Notes under the pieces: generated by a model
Databases searched by the model: none
Seen by the model: the letters and a program-made list of their open reading frames with translations, nothing else
Told to the model about the DNA's origin: nothing
Position numbers and translations under genes: made by a program
In this document: positions 1 to 12,600 of the stretch, piece by piece
Layout of the letters: each line of letters opens with the position of its first letter
Position numbering within the stretch: position 1 is the stretch's first letter
Source: Vitis vinifera
Taxonomy: Eukaryota; Streptophyta; Magnoliopsida; Vitales; Vitaceae
Reading direction: 5' to 3'
DNA: 64,000 nt
Assembly (NCBI RefSeq): GCF_030704535.1
Contig: NC_081806.1
Coordinates: forward strand, 5,107,001-5,171,000

Positions 1-2230
1 TAATCTCCCAAATTTTGACTCAAATTTACATGGGATACAGGATTTATCAATTAATGGACGCCCCCACCCTTAAAAATGAAAATTTAGCTGGATCTTGAAT
101 CTCATTCATTTTGGGACATCCTTCCCGTAAAGCTAGGGAGCACCCATGATTTCAGTCTGCATGCTATAAATCTTGTGAGCTAGGTTTTCAACTAGTCTTC
201 ATTATTTCTTGTTGGCATTCCATTTCAATTATAGCCCCAGAGACTGCTTCTAGTAGTTGGACTCTCTTCAAACACCTATGACCTCTCATGATATGATATT
301 CCTTTGTATATATCTGCTATGGAGAATGACCTAATTTTTCGGAAATGATTTCTTTCAATTATCTCTCCACCTTGCATGGGCTGCTCCAAACCTCTCAAAT
401 ATTGAAAAGAAAAAAAAAATGTTAGATTTCTGAGGTTGAGAATCATATTGTTGTTGAGTTTCTTTGAAGCAGTTAGGCATATGTATATGATGTTTGTCTT
501 CAGTCAAAGAAGCATATGTGATGGGTTATATTATTTGTGTAATCTATAAAGTTGTTGGCATGGGTATGGACATAGGCATGGGCATGGGCATCCATTGGAA
601 CATGTTTTGACACTAATGCTAACATTTGTATACAAAATGTAATCACCTTTTTCCCAATCCGGAGGGAGGTTGATGAAAAGGGTCCGATGTAGACATGTCA
701 TTCATGGGTCAAGTTATATCATATGCAGCTTCCAAGGCATCAAAAGAGAAATTATCTAAGACAATTATTAAAGGAGATCTAGTGATCACCGTTTTGAACC
801 TTGGAAGAATGAATTCCACAAAATACCAATACGAGATTCCTTTCTAAGCAAACAAACCATCTTCAACTTTGTAAGAAATTATGTAAGATGTGACATTCAA
901 AAAAAAGAAAAAAAAAATGAAAAAGGTAAAGAATCTGATGGGGCAGTGGTAAAAGAGAACCCTCCTGTGTTACGGGGGCCTACATGTGTGATCTTTGATT
1001 GGAGTGGAAGATACAATAGGTTGTCAAAAATCCTTGGTCAATGGTGGAACAGCAAGAGTAATCAAATAGATGTGGAACAAGCCCACAGACCTGCCATGCA
1101 TATATATATGTATGGTGTGTGATCTTTTTGATACGAACTGAAATTCTAGACACTGGGGTGGTGTGACACCAGCAGTAGTAGTCGTAGTAGTAGTACTGCT
1201 AATCGGAGACATGGCAGTGAAGGCATGTGCTGTAATATTAATTTGGATTGAAATGCATGGTTTAAAATGAAGGAGCTCAGCATGATCACCATGGCCTCGA
1301 CATTTCTGACACTGGCTTGGAGGTTGCCGTTGAACCCATCTGCAGAGGCTCTGGAGTCTGGAGTAGTGGGACCATCTCCTCATCACTATCTATATTGATC
1401 TCCTTATGGTTAACCTATCACCTTGTTAAGGGAAATAGAAACATGCACAGATCTCACATGGCTTCTACTTAATTAATTGCTTCAGTCATGGTGATCATCA
1501 GGTGGTATCATCATTAGACAACGCAGTGCCCACATCTAATCCTTAAATTAAAGCTTATTTTCGTATTAATAAATAGAGATGTTGGAAGTGATGATGATGA
1601 TGATGGTCTCCACCCTCTCTTTGCCTCCATATGTACCGCAACAAAGGCTGTTCTTCTGGTGAGGTTGCCACCAAGATGCCAAATAAATAAGGACATCATC
1701 CCAAAATCTGCTTTTGAAAAGCCAACAAGCCAAACCAAAGACTAGCTAGCTATGCCCTCAATGCTCTCAAGCACTTTGACAAAAAGGGCATTGTTGGGTG
1801 AGTTCTAATTATTGAATATTGGTTTTTTTATTGGATTAAAATAATGTGCGCGGTCTGCAAAATCTCCTTGGCAACATTAGCCTATTATTATTTGTGTGGT
1901 AGCAGTTGAAAATCATTCACCTAACACTCTCCCCCCTTGGTAAGTGAGTAATTAGATTCTTTTACTTTTCGAGTAAAATATCTTTCAAGAAAAGGTTGTG
2001 ATCCCATATATAATTAAAAAGAAAAATAGAAAAATCAAGCTCAAATTAATGCATATTGTATTGCAGGTCTGTTACACAATAAAAAGAATAGATAATAATA
2101 AATAAATAAATACACACATTTATATATGAAAAATCTTAGATTAAAAAAAATATGAATAAAAAAAAAGAAAATTCATTATATCAAATCACAAGTCTCGTGA
2201 ACTTTCTGAATAGAATCAAATAAAATTCAA

Positions 2231-2366
2231 GTCATCACATTCTGAGAATGTGTTTGAAGTGTAAATTTAAACCTTATATTAATCTAAAAAAATTTCATTC
2301 ACCACATTCTAAGAATGTGTTTAAACTGTAGGCTTAAACCTTATATTAATCTAAAAAAATTTCATT
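2231..2366. repeat. Tandem duplication, 67-bp unit
   Basis: CACATTCTGAGAATGTGTTT at 2236 and CACATTCTAAGAATGTGTTT at 2303, both followed by AAACCTTATATTAATCT. Each unit also contains a small palindrome (CACATTCT-AGAATGTG). Confidence 0.85.
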
Positions 2367-2926
2367 TCCCATTTATATTTTCTTAGTTAAAATATTAGGT
2401 ATATAGTACTATAAATTTCAAAATGAATTGAAAGCTTAAACAAACTTATGAATTAAAAATAAGTTGAAGATATTTTAAGATTATAAATAGTTTGATTTTT
2501 TATTGTTTTAAAAAAATATATATATAAATAGAGGTTTTTCTTTTTGCCTTTTTTTTTAAAAAAAAATCTTTTGGAGAGAGAGTTTCGTACTTCTTAGTTT
2601 TTATAATTTATATAAAAATTGAAAATTATATTGTTACTTGAATAAAATTCTAAATTAGGAAAAACAATAAAAAGAGGGAAGGATGATGTACCCGTCTAAA
2701 AATAGCCGTAGATGTTAGATTACCCATGCATGGTTACATCTAATAATTCACATATTTGATATTTCTCTATCATAGGTCTTTACCATATGTTAACAAAAAT
2801 ACTCGGTGTTCTCTGCGGGTACAAAGGTCACCTCAGTTCTTCATAGGGTTATATTTTTCTTACCGCATGTCCCAACTCTCAAATTCTCAATCCCCACTTG
2901 AGTAATTCAGCTTCAAGGGCACAGCA

Positions 2927-2928
<2 letters not shown>

Positions 2929-2985
<57 letters not shown>

Positions 2986-2999
2986 AGGGAGAGGGAGAG
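2929..2999. repeat. (GA)n / (GGGAGA)n microsatellite
   Basis: A perfect GA tract passes into several GGGAGA units. It creates Ser-Leu and Ser-Pro artefact frames on the other strand. Confidence 0.9.
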
Positions 3000-3659
3000 T
3001 GTGGTGAAATCACATCAGGAAATAGCCCTAAGGTTAAGGCGCCCTTCTCTCCTTGGGACACATGAGCATGTGGCAGCCCACCATCATCCATCGGTACCCA
3101 AAAAAAAAAAAAAAAAACCCCACAAAAAACCTTACTATTTAAAAGGAAGAAGACATAATCTTATTGGTTCTATAAAACAAACATTATACCCACGTCAATC
3201 ACTGCAACTTGGCTTCAAAACAAGAGGGAAGATAAGATGACAAAGTTTATAAAGTGCTCAAGATATGAAGTGATGATAAAAGGGCCAAGCCTTCTCATGT
3301 GGCTATAAAGTGAGATTTAGTCTTCCTCTTATGCGAGTAAAATTTGCCTTCTCTTTCTTTTTTGGCTTTAAGAGATGATTCTTGGAAGCGACTTGTGATT
3401 GAGACTATATTATAAGGAAGCTTGGTGGGGTCATACGAAATGGGGTATTAACACACCTTATTACAAACACATGGCTAGAAGATAACACACATAGTTTTGG
3501 TCTCACAAAGGGACGACACCATTATTTTTGGGGGTTAGTGTTTGTGATCTGATTTCTTTGACCATTTTTAATTCCTATACCTCTTCGATTCTCTACTTGT
3601 ACATGTCTCTACAGCAAAACTTGTCCTTGAATCTCTACCCCCTTCTTCTTCAACTATCA

Positions 3660-3661
<2 letters not shown>

Positions 3662-3695
<34 letters not shown>
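3662..3695. repeat. (AT)n microsatellite
   Basis: About 17 AT units in noncoding DNA. Confidence 0.9.
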
Positions 3696-3699
<4 letters not shown>

Positions 3700-5232
3700 T
3701 CAATCTTGTGACTTTATGATGTATGCGTGTCAAACGTATATCCCAGAATCGAGACATGAAAGTTCCCAATATGTCATTCTCAGTTGTCCTTTCATTGCTA
3801 AAATTAATTGCTCCAGAAATTTCACATTAACCTGAATTTGATAAATTTTACTATCTATCCATTTAAATATTATCTTTATTAAATTATTATTTTTTTAAAT
3901 ATTTAATATGGAACTTTGATATCATATTAAATTATGAATTTTCTTAAGGTTAAACTTGTTACCCGTCCGAAAGTAATAATAGTATGTGGCTTTATCTGGA
4001 AAGACAAATTAGAGGGGCTCAAAGCTTTGAAAAATTAAAAAGGAGGTTGAAATCAACATTACTTGATGTGACCATTCAACTATGGAGGAGGGTGACCCTT
4101 CCCACCACTCACCACTGCTTTTGTAGAAACCAATACAATCTTTTGTAGTTTGGTAGTACTCTTGAGAATTCGTTTCTCCCTAGATAAAAATTAGGCTAGT
4201 CGCATAGAATCCCTTTTATGCCTTTTCATTCCCATTTACCAGCTGCCCCCAATGCTTTTTATCAAATGTCCAATAAATTCTCTGAAATGGAGATGGACTA
4301 CACTCTGTGGACGAATATTTTCCCAAATGTATGAAATAATAAATTATTATTGTTCGACCCTCTAAAATACCCATATTTTAAGCATGCAACTAAGCTTATG
4401 GTATACTCCTCCATGCGTTCTTCCCTTCATTATAAAGGTTCTAGATCATTCGTACGTCAGCCCAACGCAAAGAAAATAAATAAAAATAAAACCCCACGGG
4501 AGGAATCTTCTATTGGATGGTCGGATGGCCCAATTTTTCTCTTCTTTACGGCATGGTTTCCAACTTTCCAAGCAGCTCATGTGAAGGCGTGCAACTACAA
4601 CCATAAATAAAAACGAAAATTTCAACAGTATAGACTCCACCAAATGAAGAAAAAGGGATGTGGTCATTATCTTTGTTTGAATATGTTTAAATTGAAAAAA
4701 TGATGGGGGAGGGGATGTGGTCATTTTCTCTAACGTCAAAATTTGGATGTGTCAATTTCCAGTTGTAGTTCAAGCCAGTTCACCTACCAATAAAATCAAA
4801 TAATTGGAGGGCAAAAGGGGCTCCTTCCTCCGCCATTTAAGGTCAATGGCTCCCAAAAACTTTTATAATTGGTGTTCCAAATTATCCAAATTGGTGTGGG
4901 TGACAGTTATGAGTTTTCCCCCTTTCCCTAGTCTCTACATGTGTTCATCTTCTGATAGCTCACCCCTACACGCTCTAGTCTATCTATCATCACTTTATTT
5001 TTATCATTGCCTTTTGGCGTTACTTATGATTGACATCCAAGCGTGAACTTAATCAGTTTAGTTATAGTTGTTTATTACAGCCATCTAATTAGTAATTATT
5101 CGTGTTTGATTCCGGAAGGACAAGGGCCCTTGATTGATAAATACTTGTTATATTTAGTGTTTGGTTCAAATTTTTAAAAGGAGTATAAAACCCAAAATTA
5201 ACTAATAGGAATTTTAAATCCTCCTATAAAAT

Positions 5233-5655
5233 TAGGGATGATAATTAGGTAAATTTTTTCAGGTTATCCTATCCCACCCCTTAAGATAAAGAGAAACGAG
5301 TTGAAAATGGATTTAAAAAGTTCCAAATAGAATAGAAGTAGTTTGAGGTCTCGCTTTTGCTGTGTCTCTATTATATATAATTTTAAGCAAAAAATTATTT
5401 TAACTAAAATTTTTCATTCTTCAACTTTTTAAATATAAATAAAATATTAATTTTTATAAAAATAAATTGTAAATATTTATATGATTTTTATTTATAAATT
5501 ATATTTATTTTTAATAAAATTAAAATTTTAAAAATGATGAAATTTTTTAAAAAGATTTGAAAATTTCTTATATTAGTCTCATCCTATTTATTTATTTATT
5601 GACCCGATAATAATAGATATAATCTTCATCCTAAACCCGAATCTTGCCATTCTTA
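5233..5655. mobile_element. Possible old, degraded relative of the hAT element
   Basis: The left end TAGGGATGATAATTAGG and the inverted right end TAAGAATGGCAAGATTCGGG resemble the 38.6-kb element's termini. Flanks TATAAAAT and AGAAAAAT could be a decayed 8-bp duplication (5 of 8 match). The interior is AT-rich with no coding sequence. Confidence 0.4.
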
Positions 5656-5663
5656 AGAAAAAT

Positions 5664-5668
<5 letters not shown>

Positions 5669-5699
<31 letters not shown>
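5669..5699. repeat. (AT)n microsatellite beside the hAT-like fold-back
   Basis: About 15 AT units, starting ~14 bp past the right end of the possible hAT relative. Confidence 0.85.
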
Positions 5700-5705
<6 letters not shown>

Positions 5706-6949
5706 ACTATCAACAGAATTAACAGTTTTCCATATTAATATAATAAAATTTTAACATTACTTATTTTTTTCTTTCCTTCATTACATTTTTTTCTTAGTAT
5801 AATAATAATTTATTTGTCACTGATGATTTTTTCTAATAAGATATTGTTATTATCGAAAACATTGTTTGGGAGTGATTTTATTTATAACATTATTAAAAAA
5901 TTTACTTAATACCTATATATAAAAAATATCATAAAAAAGTGATTTTTTAAAAAAGTCATTTACCAAGTAACACGCTTATCCAATTAAACAAAGCCCACGG
6001 TATTGACAAGGAAACATTTACCATCGAAATTGTTACCATATTATAAATAAAAAAAAAGGAAAAAAAAAAGAAGCCCAATTGTGCTTGTACTTTCTTTATA
6101 CTAAGTATTTCCCCAAAAGAGGTCAAGCTAAAGGAGCCCCACCATTTAATAATGAGATTCTCCTACATCTTTTTTTTTTTTTTTTACCCTTGCAGCCAAA
6201 AAGTCTGAATAAATTGAACCTACCTGAGGTTGGTCAAATTTTAAATAGTTGCTTCTTTTAGTTGTACCAAACCAATTGCAGCTTGAAGAAGAATAGGAAG
6301 AGAGATGAGTTCATTGGGGCCTTCCTTAACCACCCAATTCTTTATCCCTTTGTGTTTGCCAAGTATGAGAAAAATACACCCCTTTGGAGGAATTCTTTTG
6401 TTGATACTGAAATTTTGGAAAATGCTGTCAAATTGGGAATAAGATTGAGGTAACTCAAATGTGGATAGGCATAATTGGCTCTTTCTAAATGAATCCATTG
6501 CAGATTTGGAAGCCCATGCTGGTCCAATTTTAGTTAGACAAGTGCGCGGGCGAGGGGGAATTTGTGAAATTGGAATGCACCCTAAATTCATCATAAATTG
6601 TCCTGTTTCTTAAATTTCTGAATTTAAGATGCTTAGAAAAAAAAATAAAAATTATGGGCTTTTAGAAAATTAATATTTTGTTTAAATTATAGTTTTAGGC
6701 TTTTTCCCGGAAAAGCGAAACTGAAAAAGCCATCGAAGGTCCCAATATTATTATTCGCTTTCTAAAAAATAATTGCATATTTTAAATTTTTGTGGAAAGT
6801 GATGACATGTGAAAAATTTGCCCAACCCCAAACCCTTCCACCAATCATAATTAGAGAGAAAATTTATAGGGAAATGTGGAAGAATTTGATCACATAAGCA
6901 TGTGCGCAGCTCATGAGCTCGAATATCCTCACCTAGATACAAACCATGA

Positions 6950-7400
6950 GAGCATGCATCCTCACGCTTCTATCGGCTTCGTGAGGACACGACCGCGGTG
7001 TTTGATGCGCACGCGGTGGGGAGAGGGGCGGGGGAGGAAGTGGGGAGGGGGGGGGTCCTCGAGAAGAGAAAAGAAAGGATGTGGGAAGCGTGGGCAGTGG
7101 AATAGCGTGCCACATGGGGTGAGAGCAGCATTATTCTTGTTGTTGAGACTGCCCTTGACACGTGTCAGAGGAAGAGGCGTCCTCTCCTCCCCGGCCCCTC
7201 CACGCATCGTTACCCGCGCTCTCTCTCTCTCTTTTCCCATACTACACTCTTTCTCTATTCATTACATCATTCCATTTTCCAATAATTATTCTCTTTTCTC
7301 ACTCTCATTTACTAACCCCCTTTTCTCTCTCCGTTACTCAAACTAATTTTCCCTCCTACACATTAATTAACATAAATAATTCCACGTCTTACCTAAAAAA
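6950..7400 (+). promoter_or_regulatory. GC-rich promoter-like segment without an assignable gene
   Basis: A sharply GC-rich block (6965-7210) contains a G-box/ABRE palindrome GACACGTGTC (~7156-7165) and is followed by ~200 bp of CT-rich, leader-like sequence (7210-7360). This resembles a core promoter and 5' UTR on the plus strand, but no credible coding sequence follows before the ORP gene. The overlapping 156-aa frame has low-complexity composition and no recognisable domain. Confidence 0.3.
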
Positions 7401-9000
7401 AATTATTTAAAACATTGTGATGTTACCACTTACCCATCAAAAAGTCGAAGAAAATAAAGTCAAATTCGGTCAACATGTCATCATGAAAATAATCTTCTCT
7501 TTTACTATGCCAAATCATGCATGGTCCATTAATGATTTCTGTTAATGTGACACTGATGATGACTATGATATTTGCATTAATTATTAGATTAGTGAGCGAA
7601 ACAAAAAAATTGAAGAGTGGCGTCCACTGACCTCTCTAATTTCCTTAAAAGGGCGTAGAGTGGGGGTCCATGGCCTATGTTAGGGTTAAAGTTGAAAGGT
7701 CGCTTGAAGCCAACATTTGGACTGAGCTAGAACTTTCTTCGACTTTTGGCTTATCGTATCTATAAATTTAAATATACAATAATTACAACAGCTAGGATGC
7801 CATTATTTTCTTTAATAATTTTACTCTACTCATTGATTTGTCACCCTCATGAAAGACACAGTGTAAGTGAATGAACCAAATGAAAAAAGAATACTTGGGA
7901 ATCTGAGTTGTCCATCCCATTGATTCCATTTCCTCCCCTTTTGGTTCAGTTTCAGACCCATTAAGAAAAGTTCAACAAAATGATTTTTTTTCCTATTTCT
8001 TTATCCAAAAAATAAAGAATAAAATTTCATTAAAATACCCCTCTTGATATTTTGGCATAAGTTCTAAAATAAACTTTTGGAAATATCTGGCTGTTGTCAC
8101 TCTTTAAAGATATTTTATTGTCCCCCTTATTTATATATGTGTATATATATATGTTATGCCTACTACAATAATTAATAAGTTTAAAAGCTCTCTCTATTAT
8201 TTACAATACAACTTAAATTAAATGTGTTTCTCAAATTTTTTTTCCCTTCTTGTTATTGTTGGAAATTCTTACATGGGATGCTATAAATTATAATATTTTT
8301 AATTTTTACAAAAATCATTCAAATTCTTTATACTATTTTATTTTTATAATTTTTAATAACTCCTAATTTATATTATATATATTGTATGTGGAACCCAACG
8401 CATAGTATTGATTTATTTTTATATCTAGACATATACTAAAATATTGTAAGTGGAACCCAACACCTGTTTATTTTATTTAAAAGGTAGAACACTAGTTGGT
8501 AGGATCTATCAAAACTTAGCTTCAAGAGATAGTGGGGAGATCCATTTTTATAAATTAGTTGCTTCTTATTCTGGTTTTTGAGTAGAAAGTGTTATTTTAA
8601 TTTAATAATTTAAAATTAAAAATAAAAACTACTTAAAAAGTGAAAATTTAACATTTAAGTTTTCATAGGTAAAAAAGGAAAAGACAAAATTGGGATTTGG
8701 GAGTAAATGTACCTGATACGGAAAGATCGTATGGACAATTTGTTCATATACCGTATAAATTGAAAAATGGGAAGACGGAAAGAGGAAAAAGAAAAAGAGA
8801 TAAAATGGAAAGTGGATGAGAACTGGTGAGTGTGAAGAGGAAAAAAAAAAGAGAGAAAAAGTTGATGATTACGCAGTAAATGCTATTAATAACACGTCAC
8901 AGTCTTCATTCTCAGTCCTCACTTCCGTCCCACTTCCCACTCATCACTCCTCAGTCGTCTCCCCGTACTCTTGCCCCACTACCCAACTCACCCCTCGATT
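7400..9000. other. Intergenic region upstream of the ORP gene
   Basis: AT-rich DNA with no coding signal. Two short direct repeats of TGGAACCCAAC occur near 8390 and 8450. The 8.8-9.0 kb part becomes pyrimidine-rich as it nears the ORP leader. Confidence 0.6.
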
Positions 9001-9130
9001 TTTTTTTTACTGATATTTTCCTTCTCTATATCTCGCGATATCTCCTCTCCTCCCCGCCCTCCCCACCTTTTTTTCTCTCTTTCCGCTCCTGAGTACAGTG
9101 AGTAAGAGAGAAGCAAGAAAATATACAAGA

Positions 9131-9171
<41 letters not shown>

Positions 9172-9619
9172 TTGAATGCCTACTTAATTACGAAACTGCC
9201 ATCCCCTACTTTAATTACCTGATACTACATCTCAACTCCTCCTTCCAATACACAATATTATAAAAACAAAATAAAATAAAATAAAAAATGAAATAAAATA
9301 CTTTGTTTTCAATTCAAGCAAAAGCCTCCTTATTTTAGTAATCCTTGGAATTCTTCAAATCCCCCCTCCCTCATCTGCTTTCTCTCTCAGTTTCAGAGCT
9401 CTCCAAAACTCGAGCCCATCGTCTCTTTCTCTCTCTTCCCTTCCTGTAAAACCCTAAATTCATTTACATGCGAATCTCTCTTTGTTTATTTGTTTATAAT
9501 GTTATGCATTGAATAAGAATATTGAAGTAATGATTCTTTTTTGTTTGTTTGTTTCGGCGTGTTTCTGCAGCGTATTGAATGGATATTTGATTGGTGAATT
9601 GAGGTGTTTATAGATCGGA
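9000..9619 (+). promoter_or_regulatory. Probable ORP promoter-proximal region and 5' leader
   Basis: Pyrimidine-rich DNA leads up to the ORP start codon, including a long (CT)n tract at 9133-9169 and further CT-rich sequence at 9360-9450, typical of dicot core promoters and 5' UTRs. A good intron 3' splice site (TTTCTGCAG) ends at 9570, so the leader may contain an intron just before the coding sequence. No unambiguous TATA box was identified. The transcription start is not resolved from sequence alone. Confidence 0.4.
9133..9169. repeat. (CT)n microsatellite in the ORP leader/promoter
   Basis: About 18 uninterrupted CT units lie ~450 bp upstream of the ORP start codon. Length polymorphism is likely, and such tracts often sit in transcribed leaders of dicot genes. 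Confidence 0.9.
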
Positions 9620-12600
9620 ATGCGGGTGAAGGAGATGCATCCATTGTGTTGTATATCGCTGGAGAGTCCCGGAATAGGAGACCAGTCTCCGGAGGTGAGT
9701 AGAGCGGCAACTGCAGCCTCTTCCGGCGGATCTGACGGCAATGCGGGGCGGCCGGCGGGATCCGATACCAGCGTCGCCGGAGTTCTCTACAAGTGGACAA
9801 ATTACGGCAAGGGTTGGAGATCCCGGTGGTTCCTGCTAAGGAACGGCGTTCTTTCTTACTCCAAGATTCGCCGGCCGGAGAGCCTCCACCTACCATCACC
9901 GGCAGACGACATCCGGGTGATAGGCGACGTCTCCACGAGTCGCCTCTCCAGGTTGGACAGTGGTGGCGGCAGACGAAAGCACCAGAAAAATGTTGGCATC
10001 GTTCATCTCAAGGTATGAATAGAGAACGATTCAACGGATCGTAAGCCAAAGAGTAATTATACAGTGCGATCTGCGCCACACCACAACGCTACAATTGGCA
10101 CACTCCACCCTTTTTTTTCTCTCTTTTTTATTTTTAATTTTTGGCGGTAGTTCACGAAAAAGTTTCCCCTATCGGAAACATCTCAATTCAAAAAATTTTA
10201 CTTGATTTTTACCAAACCCCAGTCAGTAAAAAATTTCTGTGTATCCGTCTGCCACAAAAAAGCTTTGAAATCTGAGCTGCAAAATCTAAGAACCGTTGGT
10301 TTCTCACGCAATCTGCGAATCAGAGGAGGGGGAAGTGGGAAACATTTACTTATTTATTTTTATTTTGATGATTTTAAATTTTTTACAGTTTAACTGGGTG
10401 TTAATCTAGAGTGGGTCACATCAGCAGGTGTTTTAGGGCAGGATAGGCTGTGCTGTAGGCCTAGGTTTTAAGCTGTGGTCACATCATCCTGCGATGGTTT
10501 TGTGATCAACGCCATCGAATTCTTCACTGATTTTGACCTCTTTTTTTGCTCCGCCTCTTCTCATATTCTCCATTTCCTGCTCCTCAACCTCATTTCGTAC
10601 TCGGAAATATATATTTTTTAATCGGACGGTGGATCTGACCTCTGTAAGTGTGTTTTTCGCGGATTCCGTGGTTTGGGTGCTTTGGATTCTTTTGACTTTT
10701 GACGGGATTTGAAGGGGTTTGTGTTGTAAGTGACTTTAAGGTATGGGCTAGACCTTTCGTGAAAAGATGGGGGAAACAATACGGGTTAGACTTTTTTAGG
10801 AAATGTATGGGAAATTGAACAGATTAGCTGAGGCTGTGTGGAGTTGAACCCATTTGAAGCATGGTGGTCTAGGCGTGGTCGGGAAACCTGAAACTGACTT
10901 CCTTTGAGCATTTACCATATGTCATTTTGAAGCTCTTTCTTGGCGGCAATAGATTTGAGGATATTGGGGTTTGAGTCTTGTTTTTGTTGGGGATTTTACG
11001 TGATTGGCATGGTGTGGCTTTATCGCCAAACTAGGTTTGTATGGTTCGGGGCTTGAAGAAGCTTAGATGGGCTGAGTTCGAGCTAATGGTTTATGTTCTT
11101 GAAATTTGGTACCATTGTGTTCTTCTTACGAGTGCTGGTTTTTCCAGGAGTTTTTATTTTCGTCTTTCTGAAATTAGAGCTTTTCCGTGTACATTTCTTT
11201 TGGGTAATTGTGTTTGGAAATTATTTCATATTAGATTTAGTTTCGTGATTGACAGTGTTTTAACCTGATTAGTGGAACTGGAACTATAAGCTTTGTCGCA
11301 TTATTTACAGTGATGCTATTGATCTTTTGGCAGATCTCGTCATTTCGTGAGAGCAAGTCCGATGATCGAAGATTTTATATATTTACTGCTACAAAAACCC
11401 TTCATCTAAGGACCGAGTCAAAGAGAGATCGGGTGGCTTGGATAGAAGCTTTAGTCTCAATTCGAAGCCTATTTTCTTTTAGACCGCTAAATGATAATCT
11501 CTCCCTGGTACCAAATGATATATCTGTATCAACTGAAAGGCTTAAAAATCGTTTGCTTGAAGAGGGAGCCCATGAGGGACTAGTTAGAGATTGCGAACAG
11601 ATCATGCTTTCTGAGTTCTCGGAAATACAAGGCCAAGTTAAAGTTCTTTGTGAAGAACGATCCAATTTGCTCGATACATTAAGACAGCTGGAGGTAACTT
11701 TGCACTTAATTATAAGTAATGCCTCGACAATGGAGTGGGTGAAACTTCTCTTTTCTCTTTCTCTTTTTATTCCAATCTTTTAGTTGACAGTTACACTGCC
11801 ACAACGCGGCAGTTTGGATTTAATGTATCTGAAACTGCATTTTGCATTTTATTGGAAGTGTGAATTCCCATTGCATAATAAATTATAAATTACTTAATGG
11901 GTAGACTGTAGATGTAATCAATTGAAGTGGTTTTGTTCCGTCCCATGTTAGGGGAGCAACTGCAAGATCAACTTAAATACAGCCTTAATTCCGAACCTTC
12001 TTTTATTCTTGTAGCATCTTGCACTTGAACCAAATAGCAGTAATTCTTTTTTTGTGGAACATGACAATCCATCTTAGCCTTTGTGTTTGCTTCTGGTCCT
12101 TGATTCCTCCATTTTGACATCTTATTCTAACTGTTTTAGATGTCGAGCAGCATATTTGAGATAATTGTTCTTGGTTGATCTAATAATTTGCTTTTTTTTT
12201 TTTTTTTGGTCATTTTACTATTTCATGGGACAAGTATTTACCAGTGCTGGAATAAATATCTACCATTGTACAAATTCACATATGAGTTAAAAAAAAGGAA
12301 AAGATATACAATTGTTATTAAGTTATATATACTAAGCCCAAAGTATTATGGTATCTTTGGTTCATTTCAGGCATTTAAGCTCAAGTAAATGATGATTGGT
12401 CTTGGAGTATCTTAGGATAGTCACTAGCTAGACTACTTGGTTACATGGGGTGCTTGAGTTTTAAATCGTGGTTGGAGCCGTGGATGCCCTGCAGTGGAAT
12501 GCCAGCATCAGTGCTATGAAATCTTTCATTGGGCTAATAAAATTCTTGAATGTTAATGATGAGAATGTTTTGACCCAGATCTCCTTATACTAATATTTCC

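Larger units (their letters stand above)
1..6940. other. Gene-free intergenic region
   Basis: No open frame here has recognisable domains or coding composition. The largest ones (minus strand near 1.0-1.4 kb and 6.2-6.6 kb) look like chance frames. The stretch holds a 67-bp tandem repeat, several microsatellites and one possible old hAT fold-back, all listed separately. 5300-6000 is very AT-rich. Confidence 0.7.

Noticed and set aside
1260-1290. Segment resembling miR167 (TGAAG...CAGCATGATC)
   Set aside because: No complementary arm was found nearby to make a hairpin, and several bases differ. Probably chance.
6876-7346. 156-aa open frame on the plus strand
   Set aside because: Low-complexity Arg/Gly then Ser/Leu/Phe composition from GC-rich and CT-rich DNA; overlapping frames of similar length exist on the other strand; no domain.
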